A stretch of 64,000 bases of DNA from Kordiimonas laminariae (GCF_023008165.1 NZ_JAKQZA010000002.1:372001-436000), one strand, 5' to 3'; positions 9,186 to 19,394 are shown, counted from the first letter of the stretch. Notes: a model not told the origin generated them from the sequence alone. Numbers and translations: made by a program.

Positions 9186-9464
9186 ATGGATTTTAAAGTC
9201 GAGACTATCGACAAGGAAACCCACATCCATCTGGAGGGGGACCTTACATTCGATTACCATCTTGGTTTTCGAAAAGTTCTGGAAGCCATTACTCCCAATA
9301 CACCCCACACCACAATCTCTCTGAAAGATTTACAGTCGATGGACTCAACAGGTGTCGGCATGCTCAAACTTGCGCAAGATCAAGCCCGCAAGGTTGGAAG
9401 CGAATTACACATCACCAACATCCCGGATGACCTACAGGTGTTTGTAAAGCTACTTAAAGAATAA
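9186..9464 (+). CDS. STAS-domain protein (anti-sigma-factor antagonist type)
   Basis: A 92-aa single-domain STAS protein resembling SpoIIAA/RsbV. The DSTGVGML motif (about 57-64) carries the Ser/Thr pair that partner kinases phosphorylate in this family. The ATG at 9186 is chosen for its GGGGGA site 5 bases upstream; a further upstream ATG (9162) lies inside the leader hairpin. No HPK/RsbW-type kinase or PP2C phosphatase gene is in the window, so the partner is elsewhere. A second STAS protein is encoded at 48258-48560. The stop is one base from the convergent neighbour's stop. Confidence 0.88.
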   Translation: MDFKVETIDKETHIHLEGDLTFDYHLGFRKVLEAITPNTPHTTISLKDLQSMDSTGVGMLKLAQDQARKVGSELHITNIPDDLQVFVKLLKE

Positions 9465-9465
9465 G

Positions 9466-9981
9466 CTAAAGCCACCGTAGCCAATCAATAACCATATAGA
9501 GCGCAATGGAAAAGCCACCGAGTGCACCACCCCATGCAAACGCAATCGGCATACCAGAAAAACGAGAACGCTCTTCCCTGTAATGGCTATCACACTGTAA
9601 GCAGTGAAACCATTTGTCCGTTTTTTTTGCTGCTATCCTAATTCCGGGAATAAAGGTTGGCACTTCCCCTTCAAAAGGGTGAACGCGCACAGAACCACAG
9701 TGTTTACATGCATATTCTTCGCCGTCATCATCACGCCTTATAGGAATAGCACAACGGGGCATAGTGACGATCTTTTCAAGAAGCTTAGAAGCTTCAGCAT
9801 GATCAGTCGATTTAACCATCACATCTACGACCGAGCGGTACCCCGCTGCACGCATACCATTATCTGATACAAAAGCCTGGATACTCTCACCTTCCAACAC
9901 AGATTTCAGTAAATCTGCATCACTAGGATCAAGGCCTGATCTAAGCATTACCAACTGGTCAATGTTGCTCTGCTGCTGCAC
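9466..9981 (-). CDS. DUF2007-like domain plus zinc ribbon, membrane anchored
   Basis: 171 aa starting at a GTG with AGG upstream. The N-terminal 75 residues (RSGLDPSDADLLKSVLEGE onward) have the alpha/beta plan of DUF2007, a putative signal-transducing domain. A CKHCGS...CLQCDSHY zinc ribbon follows (about 91-133), then one hydrophobic helix at the C-terminus (about 147-168). The sensor-like domain, metal ribbon and anchor suggest an inner-membrane regulatory or quality-control role, but the function is unknown. It is a separate unit 14 bp downstream of the oxidase-like gene on the same strand. Confidence 0.65.
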   Translation of the reverse strand: MQQQSNIDQLVMLRSGLDPSDADLLKSVLEGESIQAFVSDNGMRAAGYRSVVDVMVKSTDHAEASKLLEKIVTMPRCAIPIRRDDDGEEYACKHCGSVRVHPFEGEVPTFIPGIRIAAKKTDKWFHCLQCDSHYREERSRFSGMPIAFAWGGALGGFSIALYMVIDWLRWL

Positions 9982-9995
9982 AATAAACCTTCATT

Positions 9996-10538
9996 CTAAT
10001 CATTCAGTCCAGTATCCAAACCATCTATGGATACAACATTCTTTTCCTGCTGATAGGCGAGGACACCTTCTTCACCCTTGCTTTCAGCCCACCGAACCAT
10101 TGTCGGACGTTCAGCCTTCACTTCCATTTCAGGCACACCGTAACCGCAACTGGTTTGAACGCTTTCTACTTCAATTAAAACAATCTGCCGTACACCAGGG
10201 ATTTCCGGGAATTCGGAAGCGTATGTCTGATATTCAGCACTACCAACCCGCGCGACCCGACCTCGCCCATATATGCGGTAGATCAAGGGATTACGAGTAA
10301 AGCTATTGAACATAATTGTGATACGCCCATCATGTTTTAGATGGGTACTGGTTTCATTACCGCTACCAGTTACATCCAGATACCCCACCAGATTAGGGGT
10401 AAGTACACGGAAACTATCCATACCCTTAGGGCTCAGATTAATGCGCCCCTCTGAACAGGCAGTAGCAGTAAAAAACATCGGTTGCTGTGCGATGAAATCC
10501 GCATGTTTATCGAGAATATGATCAAAAAAATCGGCCAT
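9996..10538 (-). CDS. Pyridoxamine 5'-phosphate oxidase-fold protein
   Basis: This 180-aa protein has the split-barrel FMN-binding fold of the pyridoxamine-phosphate-oxidase superfamily. Supporting segments are the N-terminal MFFTATA-x9-LSPKGMDSFRVL region and RITIMFNSFTRNPLIYRIYGRGRV. The C-terminal SCGYGVPEME element is common in the uncharacterised subgroup often annotated only by fold. It likely binds FMN or a related cofactor such as F420 or heme; the substrate is unknown. It probably forms an operon with the DUF2007 gene 14 bp downstream. Confidence 0.82.
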   Translation of the reverse strand: MADFFDHILDKHADFIAQQPMFFTATACSEGRINLSPKGMDSFRVLTPNLVGYLDVTGSGNETSTHLKHDGRITIMFNSFTRNPLIYRIYGRGRVARVGSAEYQTYASEFPEIPGVRQIVLIEVESVQTSCGYGVPEMEVKAERPTMVRWAESKGEEGVLAYQQEKNVVSIDGLDTGLND

Positions 10539-10693
10539 CTAAACGTTCACTTTCATTAACAGCAAATTGATAAGAAGTCTCAGGCTATACTAACCATATA
10601 AGCATAAGAATGCCCCAATAGTTTCACAAAATTGTGGCAATTGGTTTTTATATGTATGTGCTTAACTCAAGAATATAAGGCTAAGATCTTTTT

Positions 10694-10987
10694 GTGACAC
10701 GGCAACCAATAAAGAAATTACTTCGGTGGGCTGCGTTGCCCGTGGGTGGCTTGGTTTTTATCGTCGGCGCAATTACATTCCCACTACCACTACCAACGGG
10801 GCTGATCTTAATGGTGGTAGGCATTGCGATCGCCTGTATAAATCCGCTTGTTTTGCGCTGGGTAAAACGCAAACGTAAAAACTTTCCCGAAACCAATGAA
10901 AAACTACGTAAAGCAGAACCTCATCTTCCCGCTTTTTTAAGACGCTTCTTAAGGCGCACAGATACCCGAAACAAAAGGGATGTCTAA
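10694..10987 (+). CDS. Small two-helix membrane protein, PGPGW-like (paralogue)
   Basis: 97 aa from a GTG start; the ribosome site is poor (AAGG about 14 bases upstream). Two hydrophobic helices (about 12-30 and 35-53) are joined by the proline turn PLPLPTGL, and a strongly basic tail follows (KRKRKNFPE, LRRFLRRTD). The plan and the GLIL core match the protein at 1669-1938. Its stop codon overlaps the convergent MmcQ-like gene's stop. Function unknown. Confidence 0.6.
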   Translation: MTRQPIKKLLRWAALPVGGLVFIVGAITFPLPLPTGLILMVVGIAIACINPLVLRWVKRKRKNFPETNEKLRKAEPHLPAFLRRFLRRTDTRNKRDV

Positions 10988-11337
10988 AACCCTAATTCTG
11001 TCCGCAACTTTTTAGTAAGCTTACCCGCAATAATCTCATGGGCATCTTCGATGTAACTTTTTATATCATCATCAGACAGAGCGCCCTCTTCTTGCACCTG
11101 CACCCATTTAGCGCGGGCCAGATACGGCGCTGGTACAACGCCCTCCAATTCACAGAGTATCTGGTAACTGAGCTCACTACATTTGAAGCTTACCTTGGTA
11201 TGCGCACCCTCGCCCCAAATACCAGCAATGGCAAATATCTTGCCGCCCACTTTCCAGACAGAACTATCGCCCCACTGGATTACATTAGTGGTTGCTTTCA
11301 GTGATGCGCAAAAAACATCGAATTCATCGCGTGTCAT
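10984..11337 (-). CDS. MmcQ/YjbR family protein
   Basis: 117 aa, the normal length for this cyclophilin-like/CyaY-like fold family, sometimes called DNA-binding. Family hallmarks are the N-terminal MTRDEFDVFCASLKATT, the WKVGGKIFAIAG strand pair and the C-terminal DDIKSYIEDAHEIIAGKL helix. The start has GGGGGA upstream. It lies 9 bp downstream of uvrB on the same strand and is probably cotranscribed with it. The biochemical role is not established. Confidence 0.88.
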   Translation of the reverse strand: MTRDEFDVFCASLKATTNVIQWGDSSVWKVGGKIFAIAGIWGEGAHTKVSFKCSELSYQILCELEGVVPAPYLARAKWVQVQEEGALSDDDIKSYIEDAHEIIAGKLTKKLRTELGF

Positions 11338-11346
11338 GCATTCCCC

Positions 11347-13491
11347 CTAATACATTTTCCGGTGGCTTTTAGCTTTCTTGGTACGTGTTCCCGGTTTGCC
11401 GCCCAAGGAGCGCCCTTTTGGCTTACCGTGAGACGTTCCAATGCCCAGCTCGCCAGCCTCAAGTTTTTTCACTTCATCCCGCAGACGTGCAGCTTCTTCA
11501 AACTCAAGGTTCTCAGCAGCCTCTTTCATTTTCGCCATAAGCGTTTCGATATGCTTCTTAAGGTTAGAGCCAACCAAATGCTCGGCATCATCGCCAATAT
11601 CCACGGTCACGTAATCGCCCGATGAAACATGTTCGAGAATATCGCCTACATTCTTCTTCACCGTGGTTGGTGTAATGCCGTGCTCAATATTATATTCAGT
11701 TTGTTTCTTACGCCTGCGTTCGGTCTCTGCAATCGCCTTTTCAAGCGAGCCTGTGATCTTATCAGCATACAGAATAACACGGCCCTCTGCGTTCCGCGCC
11801 GCGCGACCAATGGTTTGAACAAGCGATCGTTCAGAACGGAGGAACCCTTCTTTGTCTGCATCTAAGATAGCCACAAGCCCACATTCTGGAATATCCAGCC
11901 CCTCACGCAGAAGATTAATCCCCACGAGTACATCAAAAGCACCAAGGCGAAGATCACGAATAATTTCAATCCGCTCAAGCGTATCAATATCAGAGTGCAT
12001 ATAACGCACCTTGATACCGTTTTCATGGAGATATTCCGTAAGATCTTCCGCCATGCGTTTGGTTAGTGTCGTTGCCAGTACCCGCAGGCCTTTCTCCGCC
12101 ATCTTGCGGGCTTCATGCATCAGGTCATCCACCTGACTTTCCACCGGACGCACGTCAATTTCAGGGTCGGTCAGACCAGTAGGCCGAATAACTTGCTCCG
12201 CGAACACGCCATCTGTGCGTTCAAGCTCCCAATCACCCGGTGTCGCAGATACATAAACCGTTTGCGGGCGCATCGCGTCCCACTCATCAAACTTAAGCGG
12301 TCGGTTATCCACACAGCTCGGTAAGCGGAAACCAAATTCTGCAAGTGTGCCTTTTCGTTTAGCATCTCCGCGGCTCATACCATTGATCTGTCCTACAGCT
12401 ACATGGCTTTCATCCACAAACAGCAGTGCATTTTCAGGGATATATTCAAACAGCGTTGGTGGCGGATCACCTGGATTACGACCTGTTAAATAACGGCTAT
12501 AGTTCTCAATACCCGCACAGGCGCCTGTTGCTTCCATCATCTCCAGATCAAAGGTGGTTCGCTGATCAATCCGCTGGGCCTCAAGGAAACGGTCGTGGTC
12601 CTGATAATATTTCAATCGCTCTTTAAGCTCTGACTTAATTCCCTTAATAGCCTGATCAAGGGTTGGGCGCGGGGTTACATAGTGGCTGTTCGCGTATATC
12701 TTAATTGCTTCTAGCGACTGCATCTTCTCGCCAGTGAGCGGGTCAAACTCAACAATCTCCTCCACCTCATCTCCAAACATCATGAGGCGCCATGCTCTGT
12801 CTTCATAGTGACTTGGGAAGATATCTATAGTGTCGCCACGTACACGGAACGTACCCCGCTGGAACGCCGCATCATTGCGGGTATACTGCATGGCTACAAG
12901 ACGGCGCAGCAAATCACGGTTATCAATCTCATCACCAGCTTTGATACCAAAGGTCATCGCGGTATAGGTTTCAACCGAACCAATACCGTAAATGCAGGAA
13001 ACTGATGCCACGATGATCACGTCATCTCGCTCGAGGATTGCCCGCGTCGCTGAGTGGCGCATCCGGTCAATCTGCTCATTAATCGTAGCTTCTTTTTCTA
13101 CGAATGTATCGGTGCGCGGCACATAGGCCTCTGGCTGATAATAATCATAGTAAGAAACGAAATATTCCACAGCATTGTTTGGGAAGAAGCTTTTAAACTC
13201 CCCATAAAGCTGTGCAGCCAGTGTTTTATTGGGGGCCAAAATAAGTGCTGGGCGCTGAGTTTCTTCAATAATCTTTGCAACTGTAAAGGTTTTACCTGAC
13301 CCAGTTACACCAAGCAGCACCTGATCCTGCTCCCCTTCTTTAATACCATCTACCAATTCACCGATTGCTGTGGGCTGATCACCCGCAGGCGTGAACTCAG
13401 AAACCACCTCAAACCGCCTGCCACCTTCGGTTTTTTCGGGGCGTTCAGGACGGTGCGGAACAAAAATATTCTGGTTCACAGGCTGCGACAT
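11347..13491 (-). CDS. uvrB: Excinuclease ABC subunit B
   Basis: This is the damage-verification helicase of nucleotide excision repair, working with UvrA and UvrC. It is 714 aa from the ATG at 13491 (GGAAAG upstream); the TTG four codons earlier is unlikely. Visible are Walker [10 protein letters not shown] (61-69), the beta-hairpin [12 protein letters not shown], the DESH Walker B box, motif [11 protein letters not shown], and a C-terminal UVR domain ([20 protein letters not shown]). No SOS box was recognised upstream. The 288-bp gap up to the porin gene is the AT-rich porin promoter region. Confidence 0.97.
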   Translation of the reverse strand: MSQPVNQNIFVPHRPERPEKTEGGRRFEVVSEFTPAGDQPTAIGELVDGIKEGEQDQVLLGVTGSGKTFTVAKIIEETQRPALILAPNKTLAAQLYGEFKSFFPNNAVEYFVSYYDYYQPEAYVPRTDTFVEKEATINEQIDRMRHSATRAILERDDVIIVASVSCIYGIGSVETYTAMTFGIKAGDEIDNRDLLRRLVAMQYTRNDAAFQRGTFRVRGDTIDIFPSHYEDRAWRLMMFGDEVEEIVEFDPLTGEKMQSLEAIKIYANSHYVTPRPTLDQAIKGIKSELKERLKYYQDHDRFLEAQRIDQRTTFDLEMMEATGACAGIENYSRYLTGRNPGDPPPTLFEYIPENALLFVDESHVAVGQINGMSRGDAKRKGTLAEFGFRLPSCVDNRPLKFDEWDAMRPQTVYVSATPGDWELERTDGVFAEQVIRPTGLTDPEIDVRPVESQVDDLMHEARKMAEKGLRVLATTLTKRMAEDLTEYLHENGIKVRYMHSDIDTLERIEIIRDLRLGAFDVLVGINLLREGLDIPECGLVAILDADKEGFLRSERSLVQTIGRAARNAEGRVILYADKITGSLEKAIAETERRRKKQTEYNIEHGITPTTVKKNVGDILEHVSSGDYVTVDIGDDAEHLVGSNLKKHIETLMAKMKEAAENLEFEEAARLRDEVKKLEAGELGIGTSHGKPKGRSLGGKPGTRTKKAKSHRKMY

Positions 13492-13732
13492 AAAGCTTTC
13501 CAAACAGGTACAGAGAGAATCGTTTCCACAATGTGCCTTGTTCGCTTTTTGTTTTCAAGAAAGGCGCCTGCATATCAGACACACTTACTGACAGAAAGTG
13601 TCATTTAAAACTTTATTACCTTAAATGCTCGTAATTTAATCAATGATTATTATTTATGCACTTTTAAATCACTGAAATTACTCTATTTAAAAATTATCTT
13701 TTAATATCAATTGCTTATTTGTTTAAAAAAAC

Positions 13733-13748
13733 TGGCACACCCCATGCA
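13733..13748 (+). promoter_or_regulatory. Sigma-54-type promoter of the TorF porin gene
   Basis: TGGCAC-ACCCC-ATGCA has the invariant GG and GC at the exact spacing of a -24/-12 RpoN promoter; 14 of 16 positions fit TGGCACG-N4-TTGCW. Predicted transcription starts near 13759, about 20 bases before the ATG, and ACGGAG supplies the ribosome site. The preceding 110 bp are very AT-rich, as expected for an enhancer-dependent promoter. No clear NtrC-type enhancer pair was recognised. Confidence 0.7.
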
Positions 13749-13779
13749 AAGAAAGAGGCAATAATAACGGAGAAACTAA

Positions 13780-14496
13780 ATGTCCATCAGGAAACGTTCA
13801 CTTAAAGGCGCCGCTTTTTTTAGCGCCAGTTTATTTATTACTACCGCACTATTCTCAGTAGAAGCCGGCGCACAAGATACCTCTTCCCCTTTTAGCTTTT
13901 CAGGCAGCGCTACTTTGACAAGTGATTACCGTTTCCGAGGCCTTTCCCTTTCCGACAAAGATTTCGCCATTCAAGGTGGCTTTAACCTCAACCACGAAAG
14001 CGGCTTTTATTTGAGTACATGGGGTTCCTCAATTGAAAGCTTCAATGGTTCTGAACTTGAGCTAGACCTGTATGGCGGGTATGCGGGTAACATTAACAGC
14101 AATTTATCCTACAACGTTGGCTTCATCGCCTATCTCTATCCCGGCTCGTCCGGTGGTACTGATTACTACGAAACATACGCTTCCATAAGCGGGTCCGCTG
14201 ACAAGCTCAGCTGGACATTAGGGACCGCTTACGCGTTTGATCAGGATAATATTGGCGGCACCGATAATATCTACATATACGGCAATGCCAGTTACCCGCT
14301 CACCAATTCACTCTCCGCTTCAGCCAGCCTTGGCTTTGAAGATGGGGCATTTGGTAACGAAAAATGGGATTGGTCTTTAGGCCTTTCTTACAGTTTCAGC
14401 AAATACTCACTATCCGTAAGTTATATCGACACAGCAAATTCGGGCTCGAACTTGGGCGATGCGGGAGTGATCGCGAGCCTGTCAGCATCATTTTAA
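13780..14496 (+). CDS. TorF-family outer-membrane porin-like protein
   Basis: 238 aa with a signal peptide cut near AGA|QD (about residue 31), then an all-beta protein rich in Gly, Ser and aromatic residues that ends in SASF, the C-terminal Phe of outer-membrane barrels. The SATLTSDYRFRGLSLSDKDFAIQGG start of the mature part is the signature of the TIGR02001/TorF (Gcw_chp) family. Members are often near ammonium-transport or PII genes; a sigma-54-type promoter here fits nitrogen or stress control. It is a single gene. Confidence 0.88.
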   Translation: MSIRKRSLKGAAFFSASLFITTALFSVEAGAQDTSSPFSFSGSATLTSDYRFRGLSLSDKDFAIQGGFNLNHESGFYLSTWGSSIESFNGSELELDLYGGYAGNINSNLSYNVGFIAYLYPGSSGGTDYYETYASISGSADKLSWTLGTAYAFDQDNIGGTDNIYIYGNASYPLTNSLSASASLGFEDGAFGNEKWDWSLGLSYSFSKYSLSVSYIDTANSGSNLGDAGVIASLSASF

Positions 14497-14530
14497 GGAG
14501 AATATATGGGCACATAAACTCTTAGTGGCT

Positions 14531-14550
14531 ACCTGATAAATTCAGGTTTT
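14531..14550 (+). terminator. Weak terminator after the porin gene
   Basis: ACCTGA-TAAAT-TCAGGT followed by TTT lies 35 bp past the porin stop. The rest of the 333-bp gap (14497-14829) holds a 10-bp inverted repeat ATATCAGCAA/TTGCTGATAT at 14569-14578 and 14595-14604, and the aatA promoter. I see no supported gene there. Confidence 0.5.
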
Positions 14551-14769
14551 ACCTTCCTGGGTAATATCATATCAGCAACCAACCCTCCCCGGTTTTGCTG
14601 ATATACAAAGGGTAGACTTCACCCTCCCGAAGCCTATCCACCTTCCTTCCAGGTATTCCGGTTGCACTGGCCACAGCAACCGGAGTGCCAATCCCACCTA
14701 AACGAACGAAATAATATTTCAAACCCACAAGATAAAATACATTTTTCTTACCAACTAAGCATTGCCTGA

Positions 14770-16032
<1,263 letters not shown>

Positions 16033-16042
16033 AGGAAAAATA

Positions 16043-16990
16043 ATGAGACATATTTTGGGGGTATTGTTCTCAATTATCGCAGTAACCGGTAATGCAAGAG
16101 GCGTCGATTTTGACGCCTCAATGCTTTCGCAGTGTCTGGCGCTCGCAAATGACCCAACGAATGCAGAACTTCGAGAAAAGTTTGAGGTACATCCAAACAA
16201 CGTGCTGATGAAAGAAGGCCTGCCTGATCGTTTCCAAATATCATATGAACAAATCAGCCAACAGCGCGAACGCTTGCAGAACTATTCTGATATACTGCCC
16301 GCTCTGAAAAAGCAGTTGGCAACACTATCTGCCGAAGCAACTGAATTTCTAGGCCCTAACGCCATACCAGAAAATTTCAGCATCCGCATTGTATGCGGCG
16401 CACGTTATGATGGGTTTGGCTTTGCGAGCGACGGTAAACAATATTTGTTTATGAACCTTCCCGTGATTTCCGCTGACTTCTTTCCGCATCTATTACGCCA
16501 CGAACTCTGGCATGTGGGATACCGTAATCAAAATGAAGAAACAGCAAAAGTTTATGAAGGTTCGTCCAGTTCCCTTAAAAACCTAAGCTATATTATGCTT
16601 AATGAGGGGGTTGGGCATTATTACTCCCTACGCCGCAGGTTGGAGCCCAAAATCGTTTATGATAACTGGCCTGAACGCACAAAAGCTTTATTCACTAAGT
16701 TTCACGACAAATTCGATCAACTGGTAAACGCCGAAGATACAGAAACGAAAGATGAGCTTCTGTGGACATCTACAGCCGGAGGGCGTTTTTGGGATAAATG
16801 GGGAGCAGTTACCGGCGCCGTAATTACCTACCGCCTAAAACAGAAACTGGGCGTAGAGGTTCTACGCTCACTAATAACTTCCGGCCCTTGTGATTTTTTA
16901 AGTAAATATCATGAAGAGGCTAAACAGATAGAAAATTGGGAGAACATTCCCGATACTCTTGTACAAACAACCTGTTCGGTCTCAAATTAA
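16043..16990 (+). CDS. Exported HExxH metallopeptidase-like protein
   Basis: 315 aa with an N-terminal signal sequence (cleavage near ARG, residue 20). HELWH at 153-157 is a zinc-binding HExxH motif, and LNEG with Glu188, about 30 residues on, is well placed as the third zinc ligand of a gluzincin-like peptidase. The rest is mostly helical with an N-terminal coiled stretch (ISQQRERLQNYSDI). It resembles DUF2268/DUF5700-type putative peptidases in layout, but I cannot assign a family. It is cotranscribed with aatA (10 bp) and the DMT transporter (0 bp). Confidence 0.6.
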   Translation: MRHILGVLFSIIAVTGNARGVDFDASMLSQCLALANDPTNAELREKFEVHPNNVLMKEGLPDRFQISYEQISQQRERLQNYSDILPALKKQLATLSAEATEFLGPNAIPENFSIRIVCGARYDGFGFASDGKQYLFMNLPVISADFFPHLLRHELWHVGYRNQNEETAKVYEGSSSSLKNLSYIMLNEGVGHYYSLRRRLEPKIVYDNWPERTKALFTKFHDKFDQLVNAEDTETKDELLWTSTAGGRFWDKWGAVTGAVITYRLKQKLGVEVLRSLITSGPCDFLSKYHEEAKQIENWENIPDTLVQTTCSVSN

Positions 16991-17848
16991 ATGGCGGCTT
17001 CAGATTTCTGGGCTGATCATTTTTCAACTATATTAATCCTGATCTCTGCCCTGTTTCATGCAGGGTGGAGTGCTGCGGTTAAATCAACACCCGACAAATT
17101 CTCCATCACCTTTATGATGTGCGCCGGAGGCGGTATTCTCTGCCTCCCACTAACGTTTTTTGTACCTTTCCCAACTTCTGAACTGTGGTTTTGGTTAATC
17201 ATCTCGCTCATCCTTCATGGAGGATATCAAGCAGCACTCCTTAAAACGCTTGAGGCAGGGGACCTAACGCATGTTTACCCAATTGCCCGCGGTACGGGAC
17301 CACTTTTTGTAGCTTTTATAAGTTTCTTCCTGCTTGCCGAAAAACTGACGCTGCCAGAATATTTAGCCATCACCATCATTGTTGGAGGAATATTTCTAAC
17401 CGGCAGTTTTCGCTTTACCCCGGAAACTCGCAAAGCCACCATGCTTGCACTAATCACCGGAATTTTTATCGCAGGCTATTCAGTAATTGATGCAATAGGT
17501 GTTAAAACTGCCGACAACCCATTTAGTTTCATTATTTGGTCGAATGTTATTTTTGCCCCTGTCTTCATTGCCGCAGGTCTTAAATCGAGAGGCATAAGAA
17601 TATTCCAAGACACACTTACCAACTGGCATATAGGGGTGCCTGTCATGATTATCGCTTATACAGGTTATGCACTAGCCCTTCTTGCATATAGACATGGCTC
17701 TATTGCCGAAGTTGCCGCCCTTAGAGAAACAAGCATCATATTTGCGACCCTGATCGGATTGATTGTCCTTAAAGAATCCTTTTCAAAAAGACGTACCCTC
17801 GCTGCAATAATTATTGCCTTTGGTGCCATCATTCTGAAAATTAATTAA
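16991..17848 (+). CDS. EamA/DMT-family transporter
   Basis: 285 aa with ten hydrophobic segments in two five-helix EamA repeats. The hallmark YPIARGTGPLFVAFISFFLLAE lies near the end of the first repeat and ALRETSIIFATLIGLIVLKE near the end of the second. Members export small metabolites such as amino acids at the inner membrane. The ATG follows the upstream stop directly, so it belongs to the aatA run. The substrate is not predictable. Confidence 0.88.
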   Translation: MAASDFWADHFSTILILISALFHAGWSAAVKSTPDKFSITFMMCAGGGILCLPLTFFVPFPTSELWFWLIISLILHGGYQAALLKTLEAGDLTHVYPIARGTGPLFVAFISFFLLAEKLTLPEYLAITIIVGGIFLTGSFRFTPETRKATMLALITGIFIAGYSVIDAIGVKTADNPFSFIIWSNVIFAPVFIAAGLKSRGIRIFQDTLTNWHIGVPVMIIAYTGYALALLAYRHGSIAEVAALRETSIIFATLIGLIVLKESFSKRRTLAAIIIAFGAIILKIN

Positions 17849-17858
17849 TAGCGTATCC

Positions 17859-17887
17859 TTGACATTTTGATCCACGCTCATTATTTC
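17859..17887 (+). promoter_or_regulatory. sdpR-sdpI promoter
   Basis: TTGACA (17859-17864), a 17-bp spacer and TATTTC (17882-17887) form a plausible sigma-70 promoter. The -10 lies inside the palindromic operator. Confidence 0.6.
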
Positions 17888-17904
17888 GTTTATTAGCGAA
17901 ATAA
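17881..17904. promoter_or_regulatory. Palindromic operator, probably for SdpR
   Basis: TTATTTCG-TTTATTAG-CGAAATAA is a perfect 8-bp inverted repeat that covers the -10 box, 20 bp before the sdpR start. ArsR-type repressors of SdpR kind bind such sites and repress their own operon. Confidence 0.65.
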
Positions 17905-17923
17905 CAAATTATAGGCATACAAT

Positions 17924-18205
17924 ATGTCAGACGTATTCAATGCACTTTCCTCTCCTGTTCGCAGGGAAATACTGGAAATGCTAAAGGCCCAAGACATGAC
18001 AGCGGGCGAAATTGCAGACCAATTGGATGTTGGAAAATCAACCTTATCCGGCCATTTCAATGTGCTGAAAGCCGCAGACTTGGTTTCCACATCTCGTAGC
18101 GGGACCACCATCACCTACAGCCTCAACACAAGCGTGGTGGAGGATTTACTCACATCTATCGTTGGCCTGCTTTCAAAGAACAAAGAGGGGAAAGAAAATG
18201 CTTAA
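17924..18205 (+). CDS. sdpR: ArsR/SdpR-type winged-helix repressor
   Basis: A 93-aa winged-helix regulator. FNALSSPVRREILEML and the recognition helix in VGKSTLSGHFNVLKAADL are typical of SdpR/ArsR proteins; no metal-binding cysteines are present, which excludes a metal sensor. It overlaps sdpI by 8 bp. In Bacillus, SdpR represses sdpRI and is held at the membrane by SdpI when toxin is present. No sdpABC toxin genes are in the window, so the inducing signal is unknown. Confidence 0.88.
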   Translation: MSDVFNALSSPVRREILEMLKAQDMTAGEIADQLDVGKSTLSGHFNVLKAADLVSTSRSGTTITYSLNTSVVEDLLTSIVGLLSKNKEGKENA

Positions 18206-18857
18206 ATTACTTAAATGGCCATGGGCAATTGCTATCATCACACTGGCTGTAGGCCTCTATAGCTATTTCCAACTAGATCCATCAATTGAAATTCCGGTCC
18301 ACTGGAACATCAATGGAGAAGTTGACCGTACAGCAAGCCCCCTTGGCGCTCTTCTCGGTGTACCGGGCACCTTCATCATTGTTTTGCTAATTCTTTCCTT
18401 CCTGAAACAGCTTGAGCCCAGAAGAGAGCATCTGGAACAATCTGGCAAAGCCTTTCAGGCCATTACTATTGGCGTTTCAATCGTTATTCTTATTGCTCAA
18501 GGTATGATTATCAGTGCAGCCTTTGGATACGCGACGATCACCATCAATACACTGGTAGGCGGTATCGGCCTGATGTTTGCTGTAATGGGCAATTATCTGG
18601 GCAAATTGAAATCAACCTTCTTTGTCGGGATCAGAACACCTTGGACCCTGTCCAGTGAAACGGTGTGGAAGAAAACCCACCGCCTTGCAGGTAAGCTCTA
18701 TGTAGTTATCGGGCTTATCATTATCGCTCTATCCTTCTTAGTATCTGCCAAGGATCTAAGTTATGTACTTATCGCCGTACTCATGCCAGCGGCCTTCTTC
18801 CCACTTGGTTATAGCTGGTACATCTGGAAACAAGAGCAAAATGAATTAATCGAGTAA
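18198..18857 (+). CDS. sdpI: SdpI-family membrane protein
   Basis: 219 aa with about six transmembrane segments. The N-terminal DUF1648 element (IPVHWNINGEVDRTAS, near 36-51) and the SdpI signature GIRTPWTLSSETVWKKTHRLAGK (about 149-171) are intact. The ATG at 18198 has AAGAAA/GGGG upstream and lies inside the end of sdpR. Family members act as immunity proteins and signal receptors against the SDP peptide; in proteobacteria the role is unproven. Confidence 0.9.
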   Translation: MLKLLKWPWAIAIITLAVGLYSYFQLDPSIEIPVHWNINGEVDRTASPLGALLGVPGTFIIVLLILSFLKQLEPRREHLEQSGKAFQAITIGVSIVILIAQGMIISAAFGYATITINTLVGGIGLMFAVMGNYLGKLKSTFFVGIRTPWTLSSETVWKKTHRLAGKLYVVIGLIIIALSFLVSAKDLSYVLIAVLMPAAFFPLGYSWYIWKQEQNELIE

Positions 18858-18947
18858 GACGATTAATTTCACAAAAATATGTAATTTTACAGATATGTTG
18901 GTAGTGGCTATATTTATTTTCAAGGAAACAACGCCGAGGAAATTGAT

Positions 18948-19394
18948 ATGACAAACGCTACCAACATTATCGCAGATGCACTAAAGCCAGTTCTCGCAGA
19001 ATCTGTACAGCTTTATGTTTTAACCCAGAATGTGCACTGGAACGTTGTAGGCCCACTATTCCAACCGGTTCATGCCCTAACAGAAGAACAGTATCTTGAG
19101 TTAGCGCCAGCCATTGATGAAATCGCAGAACGTATCAGAACTCTTGGCTCAAAAGCACCAGCGGGCCTTGCTGCTTTCCAAAGCCTTGGTGATATCGCGG
19201 ATGGCGACGAAAATGCCGCAGCGGAAGCAATGGTAAAAACACTTTCAGCGGCGCACCACCAACTTGCAGAACGTATTCGCCCAATCATTGGTCAAGCTGC
19301 TGAAGCTGGTGATGAAGTATCTGCTGGCCTCTTAACAGACCGCCTGACAGTACATGAAAAAGCTCAGTGGATGCTGAACGCAATGGTCGCCTAA
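18948..19394 (+). CDS. dps: Dps-family ferritin-like protein
   Basis: 148 aa, a Dps dodecamer subunit that oxidises iron with peroxide and stores it, protecting DNA. Ferroxidase ligands are in QNVHWNVVGPLFQPVHALTEE (about 28-48) and in the helix with AIDEIAERI. It lacks a long basic N-terminal tail, so DNA binding may be weak. It has a GAGGAA ribosome site and is closed by a strong terminator; single gene. No OxyR or Fur site was recognised. Confidence 0.9.
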   Translation: MTNATNIIADALKPVLAESVQLYVLTQNVHWNVVGPLFQPVHALTEEQYLELAPAIDEIAERIRTLGSKAPAGLAAFQSLGDIADGDENAAAEAMVKTLSAAHHQLAERIRPIIGQAAEAGDEVSAGLLTDRLTVHEKAQWMLNAMVA

